A DNA stretch of 64,000 nucleotides, taken from positions 323,505 through 387,504 of the forward strand of contig NZ_LT797711.1 of assembly GCF_900009135.1 (NCBI RefSeq), written 5' to 3'. Shown here piece by piece: positions 1 to 8,995 of the stretch (positions are counted from its first letter, which is position 1; each line of letters opens with the position of its first letter). The position numbers and the translations under genes were made by a program. The notes below the pieces were generated by a model, which was not told where the DNA came from, made no database searches, and worked only from the letters and a program-made list of their open reading frames with translations. This DNA is from Planktothrix sp. PCC 11201. GTDB lineage: Bacteria; Cyanobacteriota; Cyanobacteriia; Cyanobacteriales; Microcoleaceae.

Positions 1-15
1 AGAGTGAATCCTTAT

Positions 16-405
16 TTAATGATCCAAATGCAAAAGTTTCTTGTAGAACTCTTGAGAAAAATCAACGGTACGAGTCCGGCTAAAATTTTGCAGAACTTCA
101 ATTAAATACTTAATAAACTCGTGGTTGCACAGGATCACTTCATAACTGAGATCGGCATTGCCATCAAACTGTACTCGACAACGGGTTAAATCGGCGGGTA
201 AAGAAGAAGTATTCCAGGTTGCCACAAAGGGAATTCCATCCCCACCATCAATATTGCGAGCGCCTTCCAAACTTTTTTCTTTATAGAGACTAATCGAATA
301 GGGTAAGTATTTCCGCTTCTTCTCATCATAGTAGGGCAGGTAGACCCCAATTTCCCGTTTCTCAGCCGCTTTGAGTTGAGTCAGAGCCACTGTGGTGTCA
401 GTCAT
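16..405 (-). CDS. Conserved cyanobacterial protein, possibly EbsA family
   Basis: A 129-residue soluble protein with an ATG start and no signal peptide or membrane segment. Its middle carries an IPFVATWN stretch followed by LPADLTRCRVQFDG, which looks like a conserved cyanobacterial core, and it ends in a basic tail. The wording resembles the EbsA family linked to type IV pilus assembly and biofilm self-suppression in Synechococcus. That link is from memory and has not been aligned, so treat the name as a lead. It is divergent from the glycosyltransferase gene at 523, and about 117 bp of shared promoter space lies between them. Confidence 0.6.
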   Translation of the reverse strand: MTDTTVALTQLKAAEKREIGVYLPYYDEKKRKYLPYSISLYKEKSLEGARNIDGGDGIPFVATWNTSSLPADLTRCRVQFDGNADLSYEVILCNHEFIKYLIEVLQNFSRTRTVDFSQEFYKKLLHLDH

Positions 406-522
406 AGATTTTTGCTCCTGCGATCGGATTACCTACTCTTAATTTATCCCATTTTTTTGGTCACAATATTAGATACACTGGTAGCAGATTGGACGAATAT
501 TGAGGGGTAAATTAGATTATCT

Positions 523-2079
523 ATGCCAAAACAGTCTTGGCCAGAACAGGATTCTGATAATAGTGACATCAAGAAGCTCACCCGTGATCAAGAGTGTCCT
601 GGTGAATCTCCGGCTCCCCAGTCTCAAATGAATCAGGAGGAAAGTCGATACCGTGAGACTGGATCATCCGTGCTTTACCCCTCGGTTGCCCCTTCGACTC
701 AAAGCCACTCAAATTTCCAGGTTTTTCCCCATTGGTATCAAGGCCGCAGACGCAAAGCCGCCCTTGCCTTAATCTTAATTTGGGGCGGGATGATTGCCCT
801 GCATTTTGTGTCCTGGGGGATGGAGTTTATCCTGGGTTTAACGGGTCTATTATCTATTCACGCCATCAGAATTTTCTCGGCCAAAATACCTTCCCTACAG
901 TTAACTACGCCAGTACAACCCCAACAGGATTGGCCCTATATTTCCCTATTAGTGGCGGCTAAAAACGAAGAAGCCGTTATTAGTCAGTTAGTTAAAAATT
1001 TATGTAACTTGGATTATCCCAGTGATTGTTATGAATTATGGGTTGTTGATGATCATAGTAGCGATAAAACCCCTATAGTTCTGGAAAAACTCGGCCAAGA
1101 CTATCCACAACTCAAAGTATTGCGGCGCTCGGCGAATGCCAGTGGGGGAAAATCAGGCGCCCTAAATCAAGTTTTAGCCTTAACTCAAGGAGAGATTATC
1201 GGGGTCTTTGATGCCGATGCCCAAATTGCACCGGATATGTTACGCCATATTGTTCCCCGATTCCATCGAGAATCAGTGGGAGCCGTCCAAGTGCGAAAAG
1301 CAATTAATAATGCCTCCGAAAATTTTTGGACTCGCTCCCAAGCCGCAGAAATGGCTTTAGATGCCTATTTCCAAGAAAAACGCATTAGTATTGGTGGGAT
1401 TGGAGAACTGCGGGGCAATGGGCAGTTTGTCCGACGGGAAGCCCTGTTAAGCTGTGGCGGTTGGAATGAAGAAACCATTACCGATGATTTGGATTTAACC
1501 ATTCGGCTGCATTTGGATCAATGGGATATTGAATGTTTATCCTTTCCCCCCGTATACGAGGAGGGAGTCACCAATTTTCAAGCCCTTTGGCATCAACGCA
1601 ACCGTTGGGCAGAAGGTGGCTATCAACGCTATTTAGACTATTGGCAGTTGATTGTAAGCAACCGCATGGGAACTCAAAAAACCCTGGATTTGCTTTGTTT
1701 TTGGCTCACCCAATATATCTTACCGACGGCGGTAGTTCCTGATTTGGTGCTATCGCTAATTCAACGCCGTCTACCCTTAACCACACCCCTAACCTGTTTT
1801 ACCCTAATTCTATCTCTATTGGGAATGTTCTTAGGATTACGAAGGATTCGTCAAACACAAGGGACAATGGTTAATGTTAACCCGGAATTGGGTTCAACCC
1901 CTAGCGGCAAGACATCGCCTCCCCTCTCCGAAAAATTAACCCTTTGGACTGATACCCTGCGGGGTACGGTATATATGCTCCACTGGTTATTAGTAGTAGG
2001 AAGTACAACCCCTCGAATGGGGATTCGTCCCAAACAACTCAAGTGGGTCAAAACCGTACATCAAGGCAATAACCAGTAA
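523..2079 (+). CDS. mgdA: GT2 glycosyltransferase, probable beta-monoglucosyldiacylglycerol synthase
   Basis: A 518-residue membrane-bound family 2 glycosyltransferase. A hydrophilic tail (1-70) precedes one or two membrane segments (about 79-114). The catalytic GT-A domain shows the nucleotide-sugar aspartates VVDDHSSD (DD176-177), the metal motif DADA (230-233), the base motif TDDLDL (320-325) and the processive-type QRNRW (358-362). More membrane segments follow at about 390-440. Cyanobacteria make galactolipids by glucosylating diacylglycerol first, using a GT2 enzyme (Sll1377 in Synechocystis). Length, WYQGRRRKAA lead-in and motif spacing fit that family well. A general GT2 of other specificity cannot be excluded. 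Confidence 0.75.
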   Translation: MPKQSWPEQDSDNSDIKKLTRDQECPGESPAPQSQMNQEESRYRETGSSVLYPSVAPSTQSHSNFQVFPHWYQGRRRKAALALILIWGGMIALHFVSWGMEFILGLTGLLSIHAIRIFSAKIPSLQLTTPVQPQQDWPYISLLVAAKNEEAVISQLVKNLCNLDYPSDCYELWVVDDHSSDKTPIVLEKLGQDYPQLKVLRRSANASGGKSGALNQVLALTQGEIIGVFDADAQIAPDMLRHIVPRFHRESVGAVQVRKAINNASENFWTRSQAAEMALDAYFQEKRISIGGIGELRGNGQFVRREALLSCGGWNEETITDDLDLTIRLHLDQWDIECLSFPPVYEEGVTNFQALWHQRNRWAEGGYQRYLDYWQLIVSNRMGTQKTLDLLCFWLTQYILPTAVVPDLVLSLIQRRLPLTTPLTCFTLILSLLGMFLGLRRIRQTQGTMVNVNPELGSTPSGKTSPPLSEKLTLWTDTLRGTVYMLHWLLVVGSTTPRMGIRPKQLKWVKTVHQGNNQ

Positions 2080-2107
2080 TCACCTCATCAGTCAACAGTT
2101 ATCAGTT

Positions 2108-2168
2108 GTAGGGGCGGGTTCTTTTAGATCTTTGTTAATCACCGCGCATCTCGATGAACCCGCCCGTA
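2108..2168. repeat. MITE-like inverted repeat, GTAGGGGCGGGTT family
   Basis: This 61-bp copy starts GTAGGGGCGGGTT and ends GAACCCGCCCGTA, with a variable centre, so the ends pair as a GC-rich stem. Related copies lie at 13808-13868, 23955-24012 and 25645-25700, and inside the 171-bp repeats at 24014-24526. It sits in the spacer between the glucolipid synthase gene and sucC and has no coding potential. Confidence 0.75.
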
Positions 2169-2227
2169 GCAGTTAACTCTTTACTGTCAACCGATGACTG
2201 ATAACTCTTGCACTGATAACTGATGAC

Positions 2228-2256
2228 TAATAACTAATAACTAATAACTAATAACT
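2228..2256. repeat. Heptamer tandem repeat (TAATAAC)n
   Basis: Four head-to-tail copies of TAATAAC run almost up to the sucC start codon. Related GTTATCA and ATAACTG units are scattered just upstream. Short tandem heptamers of this kind are common in filamentous cyanobacterial spacers. The tract occupies the position where the sucC ribosome binding site would be expected. Confidence 0.75.
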
Positions 2257-2260
2257 GATT

Positions 2261-3415
2261 ATGGATTTGCTAGAGTATCAAGCTAAAACCTTATTTCGTG
2301 AGATGGGGATTCCGGTTTTACCCTCACAACAGATTGATAACGCCCAAGACTTAAAGGGTTTAAAAATTCCCTATCCAGTGGTGTTAAAATCCCAAGTCCG
2401 GGCTGGAGGTAGGGGAAAAGCTGGAGGAATTCGCTTTGCGGAAAATACCATCGATGCGGTTGCTGCGGCCCAAATGATTTTTAATTTGCCGATTCGGGGT
2501 GAATGTCCCCAAGTCCTATTAGCAGAGGCTAAATATGATGCAGATCGGGAATTATACTTAGCCGTCACCTTGGATTCCGGGTCACGGCGTCCGGTATTAT
2601 TGGGATCGCAACAAGGCGGGGTGAATGTGGAAGCAACTCTCTCCAAAATTCAGCAGGTGATTGTGGATCAAGATTTTTCTCCTTTTTATGCTCGACGGTT
2701 AATCCTAAAAATGGGATTGCAGGGAGATTTAATTCTCTTGGTCAGTGCCATTGTGGAAAAAATGTATCGTCTGTTTGTGCAGAAAGATTTGGATCTCGTA
2801 GAAATTAATCCCCTGGGGATTAGTCCCACCGGAGAGGTGATGGCATTGGATGGCAAAGTCATTGCCAATGATGGAGCATTAGGACGCCATGAAGACTTAA
2901 TTACTTTACTCAAAGCTCAAGAAAAATGTAGTTCTCTCTCACTGCCGATAATTTCTGATCAATTGTTTCACCCCGAACTAAATTTAGTCGAATTACAAGG
3001 TAATATTGGGATTTTATGCAATGGTGCAGGTTTAACGATGGCAACTTTAGATTTAATCATGCAATCCTCGGGAAAACCCGCTAATTTCTTAAATTTAGGT
3101 GGGGCAGATCACTATGAAATTACAGAAAATTTTCGCCAGCGTTTATATCAAGGAATTGATCAAATTACCCAATCTAAACAGGTTAAAGTTGTGATTATTA
3201 ATTTTTGGGTTCAACCAATCATTCGTTCTTCGTTATTAGTAGAAATTGCCACATATTTGAAACGAAAAGCTAGAACCAGTAATTTACCTAAATTTGTTCT
3301 GATGTTAGCTGGAATTAAACCGGAATCTGATATAGAACAGTTTACTGATTTACCTGTGAATTTGTTCGATCAGTTGGATTTAGCTGTGACGGCGGCCATT
3401 AATTTAGCCAAATAG
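2261..3415 (+). CDS. sucC: Succinate-CoA ligase beta-like subunit (ATP-grasp)
   Basis: A 384-residue homologue of SucC, which with SucD couples succinyl-CoA and ATP in the TCA cycle. The N-terminal ATP-grasp part is well kept: YQAKTLFREMGIPV, KSQVRAGGRGKAGG (44-56), the Mg/ATP region DLVEINPLG (178-186) and LDGKV. The C-terminal CoA-ligase half has changed: the usual FGGIVRCD loop reads NFWVQPIIRSS (314-324) and the usual GGGA reads GGAD (280-283). sucD starts 36 bp downstream on the same strand, so the two are probably one operon. The family is clear, but the exact acyl substrate is less certain because of the altered loops. Confidence 0.8.
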   Translation: MDLLEYQAKTLFREMGIPVLPSQQIDNAQDLKGLKIPYPVVLKSQVRAGGRGKAGGIRFAENTIDAVAAAQMIFNLPIRGECPQVLLAEAKYDADRELYLAVTLDSGSRRPVLLGSQQGGVNVEATLSKIQQVIVDQDFSPFYARRLILKMGLQGDLILLVSAIVEKMYRLFVQKDLDLVEINPLGISPTGEVMALDGKVIANDGALGRHEDLITLLKAQEKCSSLSLPIISDQLFHPELNLVELQGNIGILCNGAGLTMATLDLIMQSSGKPANFLNLGGADHYEITENFRQRLYQGIDQITQSKQVKVVIINFWVQPIIRSSLLVEIATYLKRKARTSNLPKFVLMLAGIKPESDIEQFTDLPVNLFDQLDLAVTAAINLAK

Positions 3416-3451
3416 TTTTTTTTGATTAACTGTGTAAAACTTCCTCGAATT

Positions 3452-4354
3452 ATGAATTTAACTCCTGATAGTAAAGTCATTATACAGGGTACAACAATAT
3501 CACCCTCCTTAACTCATGCAGTGGTGCAAATGAAAACCTATGGCACTCGTGTTGTCGCCTGTGTCTGTCCGGGTCAGGGAGGACAGGAGTTAAGTGAAAT
3601 TCCGATCTTTGATTTGGTAGAACAAGTAATTACAAATGTGGGTGAAATCGATATTAGTGTAATTTTTGTTCACCCCTATCAAGTTTTAGATGCGGCATTA
3701 GAAGCAATGGCGGCGGGAATTCGTCAATTAATTATTGTGACGGAGGGAATGCCCCCTTTAGATATGGTGCATTTAGTTCGGAAGGCGGAAATTACAGAAA
3801 CCTTGGTGGTTGGCCCTAATTGTTCGGGAATTATTATTCCTGATCAATTGTTATTAGGAACCCATCCGGTTGAATTTTATCAACACGGAAATGTGGGATT
3901 ATTAAGTCGCAGTAGTACCTTAACCTATGAAGTGGCGGCGGAGTTAACTAAAGCGGGATTAGGTCAATCAGTTGCTGTTAGTATTGGCAGTGATTTTATT
4001 GTTGGTTCTTCGTTTCTGCAATGGTTAGAAATTTTGGATGAAGATGAAAATACAGATGTTATTGTTTTAGTCGGAGAAATGGGGGGAACTAGCGAAGAAG
4101 AAGCCGCTTCTTATATTGCGGAATCGATTGATACACCCGTTATTGCTTATGTTGCCGGGTTACACGCTCCGACTACTAAACTTTTGGGTCATGCTAGTCT
4201 ATTAATGACTTCAAAAGTTGTTAAGAATATGCTTGATCCTGGAACAGTTGAAAGCAAAGTTTCTGCTTTTAAAAATGCTGAAGTTCTGGTTGCTAAACAG
4301 CCCTCGGAAATTCCAATATTAGTTAAAAAAGTGATCAAAAAACACAAAAAATAA
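3452..4354 (+). CDS. sucD: Succinate-CoA ligase alpha-like subunit
   Basis: About 300 residues from the ATG at 3452. An in-frame TTG at 3422 is less likely because the family N-terminus is MNLTPDSKVIIQG. The active-site histidine is kept (H247 in LLGHASLL), as are GPNCSG (121-126) and GEMGGTSEEEAA (208-219). Several glycine loops differ from E. coli SucD: GFTGSQGT reads GTTISPSL (13-20), SRSGTLTYE reads SRSSTLTYE, and GHAGAI reads GHASLL. It pairs with the sucC just upstream. The enzyme family is certain. Whether succinyl-CoA is the real substrate is inferred from the family alone. Confidence 0.8.
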   Translation: MNLTPDSKVIIQGTTISPSLTHAVVQMKTYGTRVVACVCPGQGGQELSEIPIFDLVEQVITNVGEIDISVIFVHPYQVLDAALEAMAAGIRQLIIVTEGMPPLDMVHLVRKAEITETLVVGPNCSGIIIPDQLLLGTHPVEFYQHGNVGLLSRSSTLTYEVAAELTKAGLGQSVAVSIGSDFIVGSSFLQWLEILDEDENTDVIVLVGEMGGTSEEEAASYIAESIDTPVIAYVAGLHAPTTKLLGHASLLMTSKVVKNMLDPGTVESKVSAFKNAEVLVAKQPSEIPILVKKVIKKHKK

Positions 4355-4415
4355 CTGATTTTATCCCTGGGAAAAGGATCGGGTTAATCTCTGTCACCTC
4401 CTCGCTTCTACAGAT

Positions 4416-4616
4416 TCATGATCTAGCTTCATTTGATAAAGACTGATTGTGATATTTTGATTCAATCACTTTAGCGATCGCACTTCCCCATATTATCAAA
4501 TTGCCATCTTTTAGGGGCAGGTTCTCCTCAATCTCTGTGACATCAACCCAATCTTGATCAACCCGCCGCCATAGTTGTTGAAAAAAATCCGAAAAACTGT
4601 TATGAACCTGCTGCAA
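4416..4616 (-). CDS. Small hypothetical ORF after the P450 gene
   Basis: A 66-codon frame that starts with TTG and overlaps the 3' end of the P450 gene by 17 bp in another frame. The product would be soluble, with a tryptophan-rich acidic centre (RRVDQDWVDVTEIEENL). A HIP1 octamer lies inside it. No ATG start and no clear ribosome binding site are present, and I recognise no family. It may be a translationally coupled small gene or a chance frame. Confidence 0.3.
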   Translation of the reverse strand: MQQVHNSFSDFFQQLWRRVDQDWVDVTEIEENLPLKDGNLIIWGSAIAKVIESKYHNQSLSNEARS

Positions 4617-6003
4617 CTGAATTAGAATTTTGTGATAACAATTCAGAGGGTGATCGCTTTCCTTTTACCAATAGTTTAACGGATTCAGACATTCCTAATA
4701 AAGCTCTTCGTCTCTCCGGTTTAGGGAATTCTTCGGTTGTTAATTCCAATTTCCATTGGCTTAAAAGAGTGGCTAAAACCAGCTTCATTTCAAACCAAGC
4801 AAACGCCATCCCAATACACCGACGATTTCCGCCTCCAAAGGGGATATATTCATGGGCTGCATATTGACGATCTAAAAATCGTTCAGGATTGAACTGTTTT
4901 GGATTGGGATATAAATCTTCTCGATGATGGATTGAATAAATACTCGGAACTAATAACGTTCCCGGTTGAAATTCATATCCGCCAATTTTTAAGGGAGATT
5001 TAACAAGCCGACTTAACATTAACATTGCTACCGGATAAATCCGTAGTGTTTCCTGACAAACAGCATTCAAATAGGGGAGTTTCATCACCCCAGTAGCATC
5101 GGTAACATCTTCTAAAGTTCCTAACTCTTGTAAGAGTTTTTCTTTGATTTCTGGAAAACGATGAATCCAATATAAAGCCCAAGCTAATGAGGTAGCTGTG
5201 GTTTCATGACCCGCTACTAATAACGTAATTAATTCATCTCGGATTTCTTCATCGCTCATGGGTTGTCCCGCCTCATCCAGCGCCAAAAGCATCATTGATA
5301 AAATATCGGTTCGAGTGGCATCAAAATTCTCTCGACGCTCTGCAATTTCGGCATAAATAGCTTGATCAAGCTGTTTTTTTAATTCTAAAAAATGACCCCA
5401 AGGACTCCATGAACCTAAATCTCGTTGTAACGCCGGAAACAAAAACGCTAAAGTTTGTGTTAAAGGATTTTTGGGATTCATAATCTCTAACAACAATTCC
5501 TTGATTTTATCATAGCGTTCTCCCGATTTTAAACCAAATACTGTTTTTAAAATGACTTCAAAAGAAATCGCTTGCATTGTCGGAAGTAGAGTAAAAGATT
5601 CACCCAAATACCAATGCTGAGTCACTTTATTTGTAATCTCAATAATCACCTGACTATAATTTCGCATCCGTTCCCCATGAAAGGGGGGAATTAATAATTT
5701 TCGTTGTCGTTGATGCGGTTTTCCTGCTAAACATAACAGTGAGTGTGATCCCAATAGAGGGGAGGTCACTCCTGCTTCTAATCCTGAATCTAACTGTTGA
5801 GGGTCAGTGGTCAAAATTTGTTGAATCGCTTGGGGGTCACTAATAAACACTTGCGGCTTAAATACCGGGCCAAGGGTAACCGTAAACATATCCCCATATT
5901 TTTGAGTATATTTATCCATGAAACCTAACGGATCTTTCATCCACTCTAAGGTTTGCAGCCAAGGGTGGGTTTGGGGGCCATTGGGAAGTTGAGCATTTAC
6001 CAT
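4600..6003 (-). CDS. Cytochrome P450, CYP110-like
   Basis: A 467-residue soluble P450 of bacterial class, without a membrane anchor. Diagnostic motifs are in order: I-helix AGHETT (264-269), ExxR as ETLR (318-321), PERF (373-376) and the haem loop FGGGNRRCIG (389-398) with Cys396 as the iron ligand. Cyanobacterial CYP110 enzymes act on fatty acids or terpenoids, and the N-terminal LPNGPQTHPWLQTLEW style fits that family. No ferredoxin, terpene synthase or other pathway gene is adjacent, so the substrate is unknown. It is transcribed away from the hydrolase gene at 6210, with a 206-bp divergent promoter region between them. Confidence 0.9.
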   Translation of the reverse strand: MVNAQLPNGPQTHPWLQTLEWMKDPLGFMDKYTQKYGDMFTVTLGPVFKPQVFISDPQAIQQILTTDPQQLDSGLEAGVTSPLLGSHSLLCLAGKPHQRQRKLLIPPFHGERMRNYSQVIIEITNKVTQHWYLGESFTLLPTMQAISFEVILKTVFGLKSGERYDKIKELLLEIMNPKNPLTQTLAFLFPALQRDLGSWSPWGHFLELKKQLDQAIYAEIAERRENFDATRTDILSMMLLALDEAGQPMSDEEIRDELITLLVAGHETTATSLAWALYWIHRFPEIKEKLLQELGTLEDVTDATGVMKLPYLNAVCQETLRIYPVAMLMLSRLVKSPLKIGGYEFQPGTLLVPSIYSIHHREDLYPNPKQFNPERFLDRQYAAHEYIPFGGGNRRCIGMAFAWFEMKLVLATLLSQWKLELTTEEFPKPERRRALLGMSESVKLLVKGKRSPSELLSQNSNSVAAGS

Positions 6004-6209
6004 GATTTAAGCTTTTGTGGATTTCTGAAAGGGTGTTTTCAACTAATATAACTCATGGCTCGAAGGATTTAATTTTGATAGCAATCATGGTAATCTAATC
6101 TCGTATCTCATCTGTTTAAGAAACTGGCTAAAGATATCTCTTTGCTGAGGTAGAGACGTTATCTAAGCCGTCTACAAACCGATGAAACCTGTGTGTGAGG
6201 AGTTTAAGG

Positions 6210-7520
6210 ATGCGTCAAGTGTGGCGTTGGGCTACAACGGTAACAGCTAGTATGGCAATGATCTTGGGTCTGGGACTGACTCAGACACTTCCTTCCCTGG
6301 GGACGGCTTCAGAATTGTATGGGGCTGGTTCTTTAAAAGAGTTAATTAACCTACGCGATCGCTTAATTCAAGAGTTAGAAACTCCTCCAAAAAATAAACC
6401 CGAACCTAATTTTTTTAACTCTTTATTTACCGATCCCCTGAAATTTGAGCCGAACGAAGTTTTATTACAAAAGTTAAAAACCGTTGAGATTCAAATGTTA
6501 GTTGAAGAACGTGCCGAGGATAACTGGCAACAAGCTATCCGTTTAGCAAATCAAGCTCGAAAAGTTGCTAATCCTGATGATCCTTCTCCTCAGCAGCGAA
6601 AACAAGTTCAAGAACTTTGGGGAAAAGCAATTAATAATTTAGAGGAAATTTCCCCCCGTTCCTTATTAGCCCGTCAAACTTCTAACAAAATTAAAGAATA
6701 CAAATTCAGCTTATCAGAAATTACCGATGAATTGTTAGACGCTCGCTCAAAAATATTAGAACAAATTCGTCAAGAAAGTGGCTTAACTCGTCAAGCTATG
6801 TTAACGGTTTGTACCTTAAAACGAGACTGCGTTAATTTACGAGGAAATGAACCTCCGGCGAGTCCTGCGAGTTTAATTAAAGTTCCCGTGGCGATCGCAC
6901 TTTTACATAAAACAGGTGAAGAAAAAATTAGTTTAGAGCAAAAAGTTCTGGTCGTGGGGGGTAACTTTACCGAAGATGCTTCATCGATTCAAGCTCGTCA
7001 ATCCTACTCCTTAAAAGACTTAATGGGACAAATGATTGATCACAGTAGTAACATTGCTACCAATCAATTAATTGATTATTTGGGTTCCGATTATATTAAT
7101 AAATATTTAGAATCCCAAGGCTATAAATTCACCAAAGTTAATTTTAAATTAATGGGTGATCGGATTATGCCTTGGCGACCGGGAACTGGAAGAAATAGAT
7201 TAACCAGTAATGAACTCACGGAAATGATGGTACAGGTTTATAATTATGAACATCCCTCATCCCAGGTATTAATTGATGCCTTAAATCGTCAATATGATCG
7301 GGTCATTGGTTATGCGGGGTTACAAGGATTACCGAAAACTCAATGGTTAGGAGAAAAAACTGGTCAAAATTCCCGGGTAATTGGAACAACGGTGGCGGCT
7401 CAAATTAATGGAGAAAAATATATTATTACCGCTATTGATAATAATACAGCCAATGTTCCCCAAATTAGCACGAGCGTTCATAAAATAGCTGAATATATTG
7501 TTGAGAATGGGCAACTTTAA
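6210..7520 (+). CDS. Exported serine hydrolase, class A beta-lactamase fold
   Basis: The start is set at the ATG at 6210, which follows AGGAG by a normal distance. An upstream in-frame GTG at 6195 overlaps that site. A signal peptide of about 30 residues (MRQVWRWATTVTASMAMILG) is followed by a helical linker region. The C-terminal half has the three penicillin-recognising motifs: SLIK (Ser221, Lys224), SSN (279-281) and KTG (383-385). Such proteins are exported beta-lactamase/transpeptidase-like hydrolases. No Glu166-type Omega loop is obvious, so peptidoglycan or D-amino-peptide hydrolysis is as likely as drug resistance. Numbering is from Met 6210. Confidence 0.8.
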   Translation: MRQVWRWATTVTASMAMILGLGLTQTLPSLGTASELYGAGSLKELINLRDRLIQELETPPKNKPEPNFFNSLFTDPLKFEPNEVLLQKLKTVEIQMLVEERAEDNWQQAIRLANQARKVANPDDPSPQQRKQVQELWGKAINNLEEISPRSLLARQTSNKIKEYKFSLSEITDELLDARSKILEQIRQESGLTRQAMLTVCTLKRDCVNLRGNEPPASPASLIKVPVAIALLHKTGEEKISLEQKVLVVGGNFTEDASSIQARQSYSLKDLMGQMIDHSSNIATNQLIDYLGSDYINKYLESQGYKFTKVNFKLMGDRIMPWRPGTGRNRLTSNELTEMMVQVYNYEHPSSQVLIDALNRQYDRVIGYAGLQGLPKTQWLGEKTGQNSRVIGTTVAAQINGEKYIITAIDNNTANVPQISTSVHKIAEYIVENGQL

Positions 7521-7575
7521 TCAGTTAACAGTTATCAGTTATCAGTTTAAGAGTTATCAGTTATCAGTGTAGAAA
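7521..7575. repeat. Degenerate heptamer repeat (AGTTATC)
   Basis: The spacer after the hydrolase gene holds repeated AGTTATC/CAGTTATC units, five or more with small changes. The same motif appears at about 2095 and 2200. It has no coding potential and is a low-complexity spacer repeat. Confidence 0.65.
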
Positions 7576-7653
7576 TGTTACAAAAGCCTGAATGCTGCTT
7601 GCAGGTTAAAGTGTAGGTAGTTGACGACCGATCTAAATTCACGAGGTTAGCAA

Positions 7654-8484
7654 TTGCGGTTAAATACCCAAATTCAAGGTCAAGGATTTCCGATTATTTG
7701 TTTACATGGACATCCGGGTTCGAGTCAGTGTATGTCTGTTTTTACTAACCGTTTTTCGCAACGGTATCTTACCCTCACACCGGATTTAAGAGGTTATGGA
7801 AAAAGTCGCACCCGTCAACGGTTTGAAATGGGGGATCATTTGCAGGATTTAGAAACAATTTTTCAAGACTTTAATATTGATCAATGTCTGGTTTTGGGAT
7901 GGTCATTAGGGGGAATTTTAGCCTTAGAATTAGCCCTAAAATTTCCCGAAAAAGTTAAAGGTTTAATCTTAATTGCTTCTGCGGCAAAACCGAGGGGAAA
8001 TCATCCTCAAATTTCTAACTTAGATTATATTTATACGGGTTTAGCCGGAATTATTAATTGGGTATTCCCGAGTTGGCGATGGAATATTGAAACTTTGGGA
8101 AAGCGATCGCTATTTCGCTATTTAATTCAACAACATAATTCTATTGCCTACCACTATTTAGCAAAAGAGGCAATTCCAGCTTTTATACAAACTTCTGGGT
8201 TTGCCACTCAAGCCTTAAATGAATCTTTGAGATTAGGTTATAATCGCTTAGAATACTTACAACAAATTCACTGTCCGACTTTGGTTTTAGCGGGAGAATG
8301 CGATCGCCATATTACCGCCGCATCCAGTCAAGAAACGGCGCAATTATTACCCAATTCCCAGTTTTATTGTTACCCGAATACCGCCCATTTATTCCCTTGG
8401 GAAATTCCTCAAACAGTGCTGACAGATATTGATCATTGGATCGCTGAATTATCGTTAGGCGATCGCCCCTACTCGGAGCGCTAA
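7654..8484 (+). CDS. Alpha/beta hydrolase
   Basis: A 276-residue cytosolic alpha/beta-hydrolase starting with TTG (no closer ATG fits the fold). The oxyanion motif LHGHPGSS (17-24), nucleophile elbow GWSLGG (Ser84), acid Asp217 in GECDRHI and His245 in NTAHLFPWE form a complete catalytic triad. The substrate cannot be read from the sequence. The last codons and stop (TCG GAG CGC TAA) fall inside a REP hairpin at 8476-8495, so the C-terminus has apparently been reshaped by a repeat insertion. A low-complexity spacer lies upstream. Confidence 0.8.
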   Translation: MRLNTQIQGQGFPIICLHGHPGSSQCMSVFTNRFSQRYLTLTPDLRGYGKSRTRQRFEMGDHLQDLETIFQDFNIDQCLVLGWSLGGILALELALKFPEKVKGLILIASAAKPRGNHPQISNLDYIYTGLAGIINWVFPSWRWNIETLGKRSLFRYLIQQHNSIAYHYLAKEAIPAFIQTSGFATQALNESLRLGYNRLEYLQQIHCPTLVLAGECDRHITAASSQETAQLLPNSQFYCYPNTAHLFPWEIPQTVLTDIDHWIAELSLGDRPYSER

Positions 8485-8495
8485 AGCGCAACAAC
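8476..8495 (-). repeat. Solo REP hairpin, RAYT-associated family
   Basis: A GCGC-TAAA-GCGC hairpin (8478-8489) is followed by AACAAC, giving GTTGTTGCGC when read on the minus strand. The same unit brackets the RAYT gene at 56.9-57.7 kb and recurs at 35281-35303. This copy overlaps the stop codon of the alpha/beta hydrolase gene. Confidence 0.75.
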
Positions 8496-8510
8496 AAACT
8501 GTCTTATTAT

Positions 8511-8735
8511 TTATGCAATGGTTAGGATATTGGGTTTACACCGTTTAATTTTAACTTTAATTCCTTGTGCGTGTTCTGCTTCTAGGTCTTCGAGATAACC
8601 AAATTGAGAAGTTCGAGCCTCTTGTTGACTGATAAATGGCCCGAAATAGTAGGTACAGTTTGGAGTTTCTGTCAGAATTTCTACCCAGAAAGCAAATCCA
8701 AAAACGTTGAGTAGGCTAATCAGAATTTCTTTCAT
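8511..8735 (-). CDS. DUF1816 domain protein
   Basis: A 74-residue protein from the ATG at 8735. A TTG at 8792 would add 19 unsupported residues. The sequence FWVEILTETPNCTYYFGPF, then YLEDLEAE and IKRCKP, matches the DUF1816 domain, which in cyanobacteria occurs alone or attached to CpcD-like phycobilisome linker domains. No CpcD part is present here. Function is unknown and a light-harvesting link is only suggested by family architecture. It is convergent with the hydrolase gene at only 26 bp distance, with the REP between them. Confidence 0.7.
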   Translation of the reverse strand: MKEILISLLNVFGFAFWVEILTETPNCTYYFGPFISQQEARTSQFGYLEDLEAEHAQGIKVKIKRCKPNILTIA

Positions 8736-8995
8736 ATTCACTATCAATGATCTTGATTTTTTCAATAAACTGAGCAAAGTCTTTATCTGCAAAAATCAAC
8801 CCTTATCAATGAATTTTAGATTAAACAAATATTTTAATTGCTCAGAATAGGCGAGAGAGTTTCCAGGGAAAAGTTAAATTTTTTAGATGTAACTGATCTG
8901 AAAACTCTGTATTTATGAAGCTCGAATTCCATAGGGTTGTTATTGAATGGTTTATTTAAACAATTCCAACCCTAAAGCATCCGTTTATACTTTTT

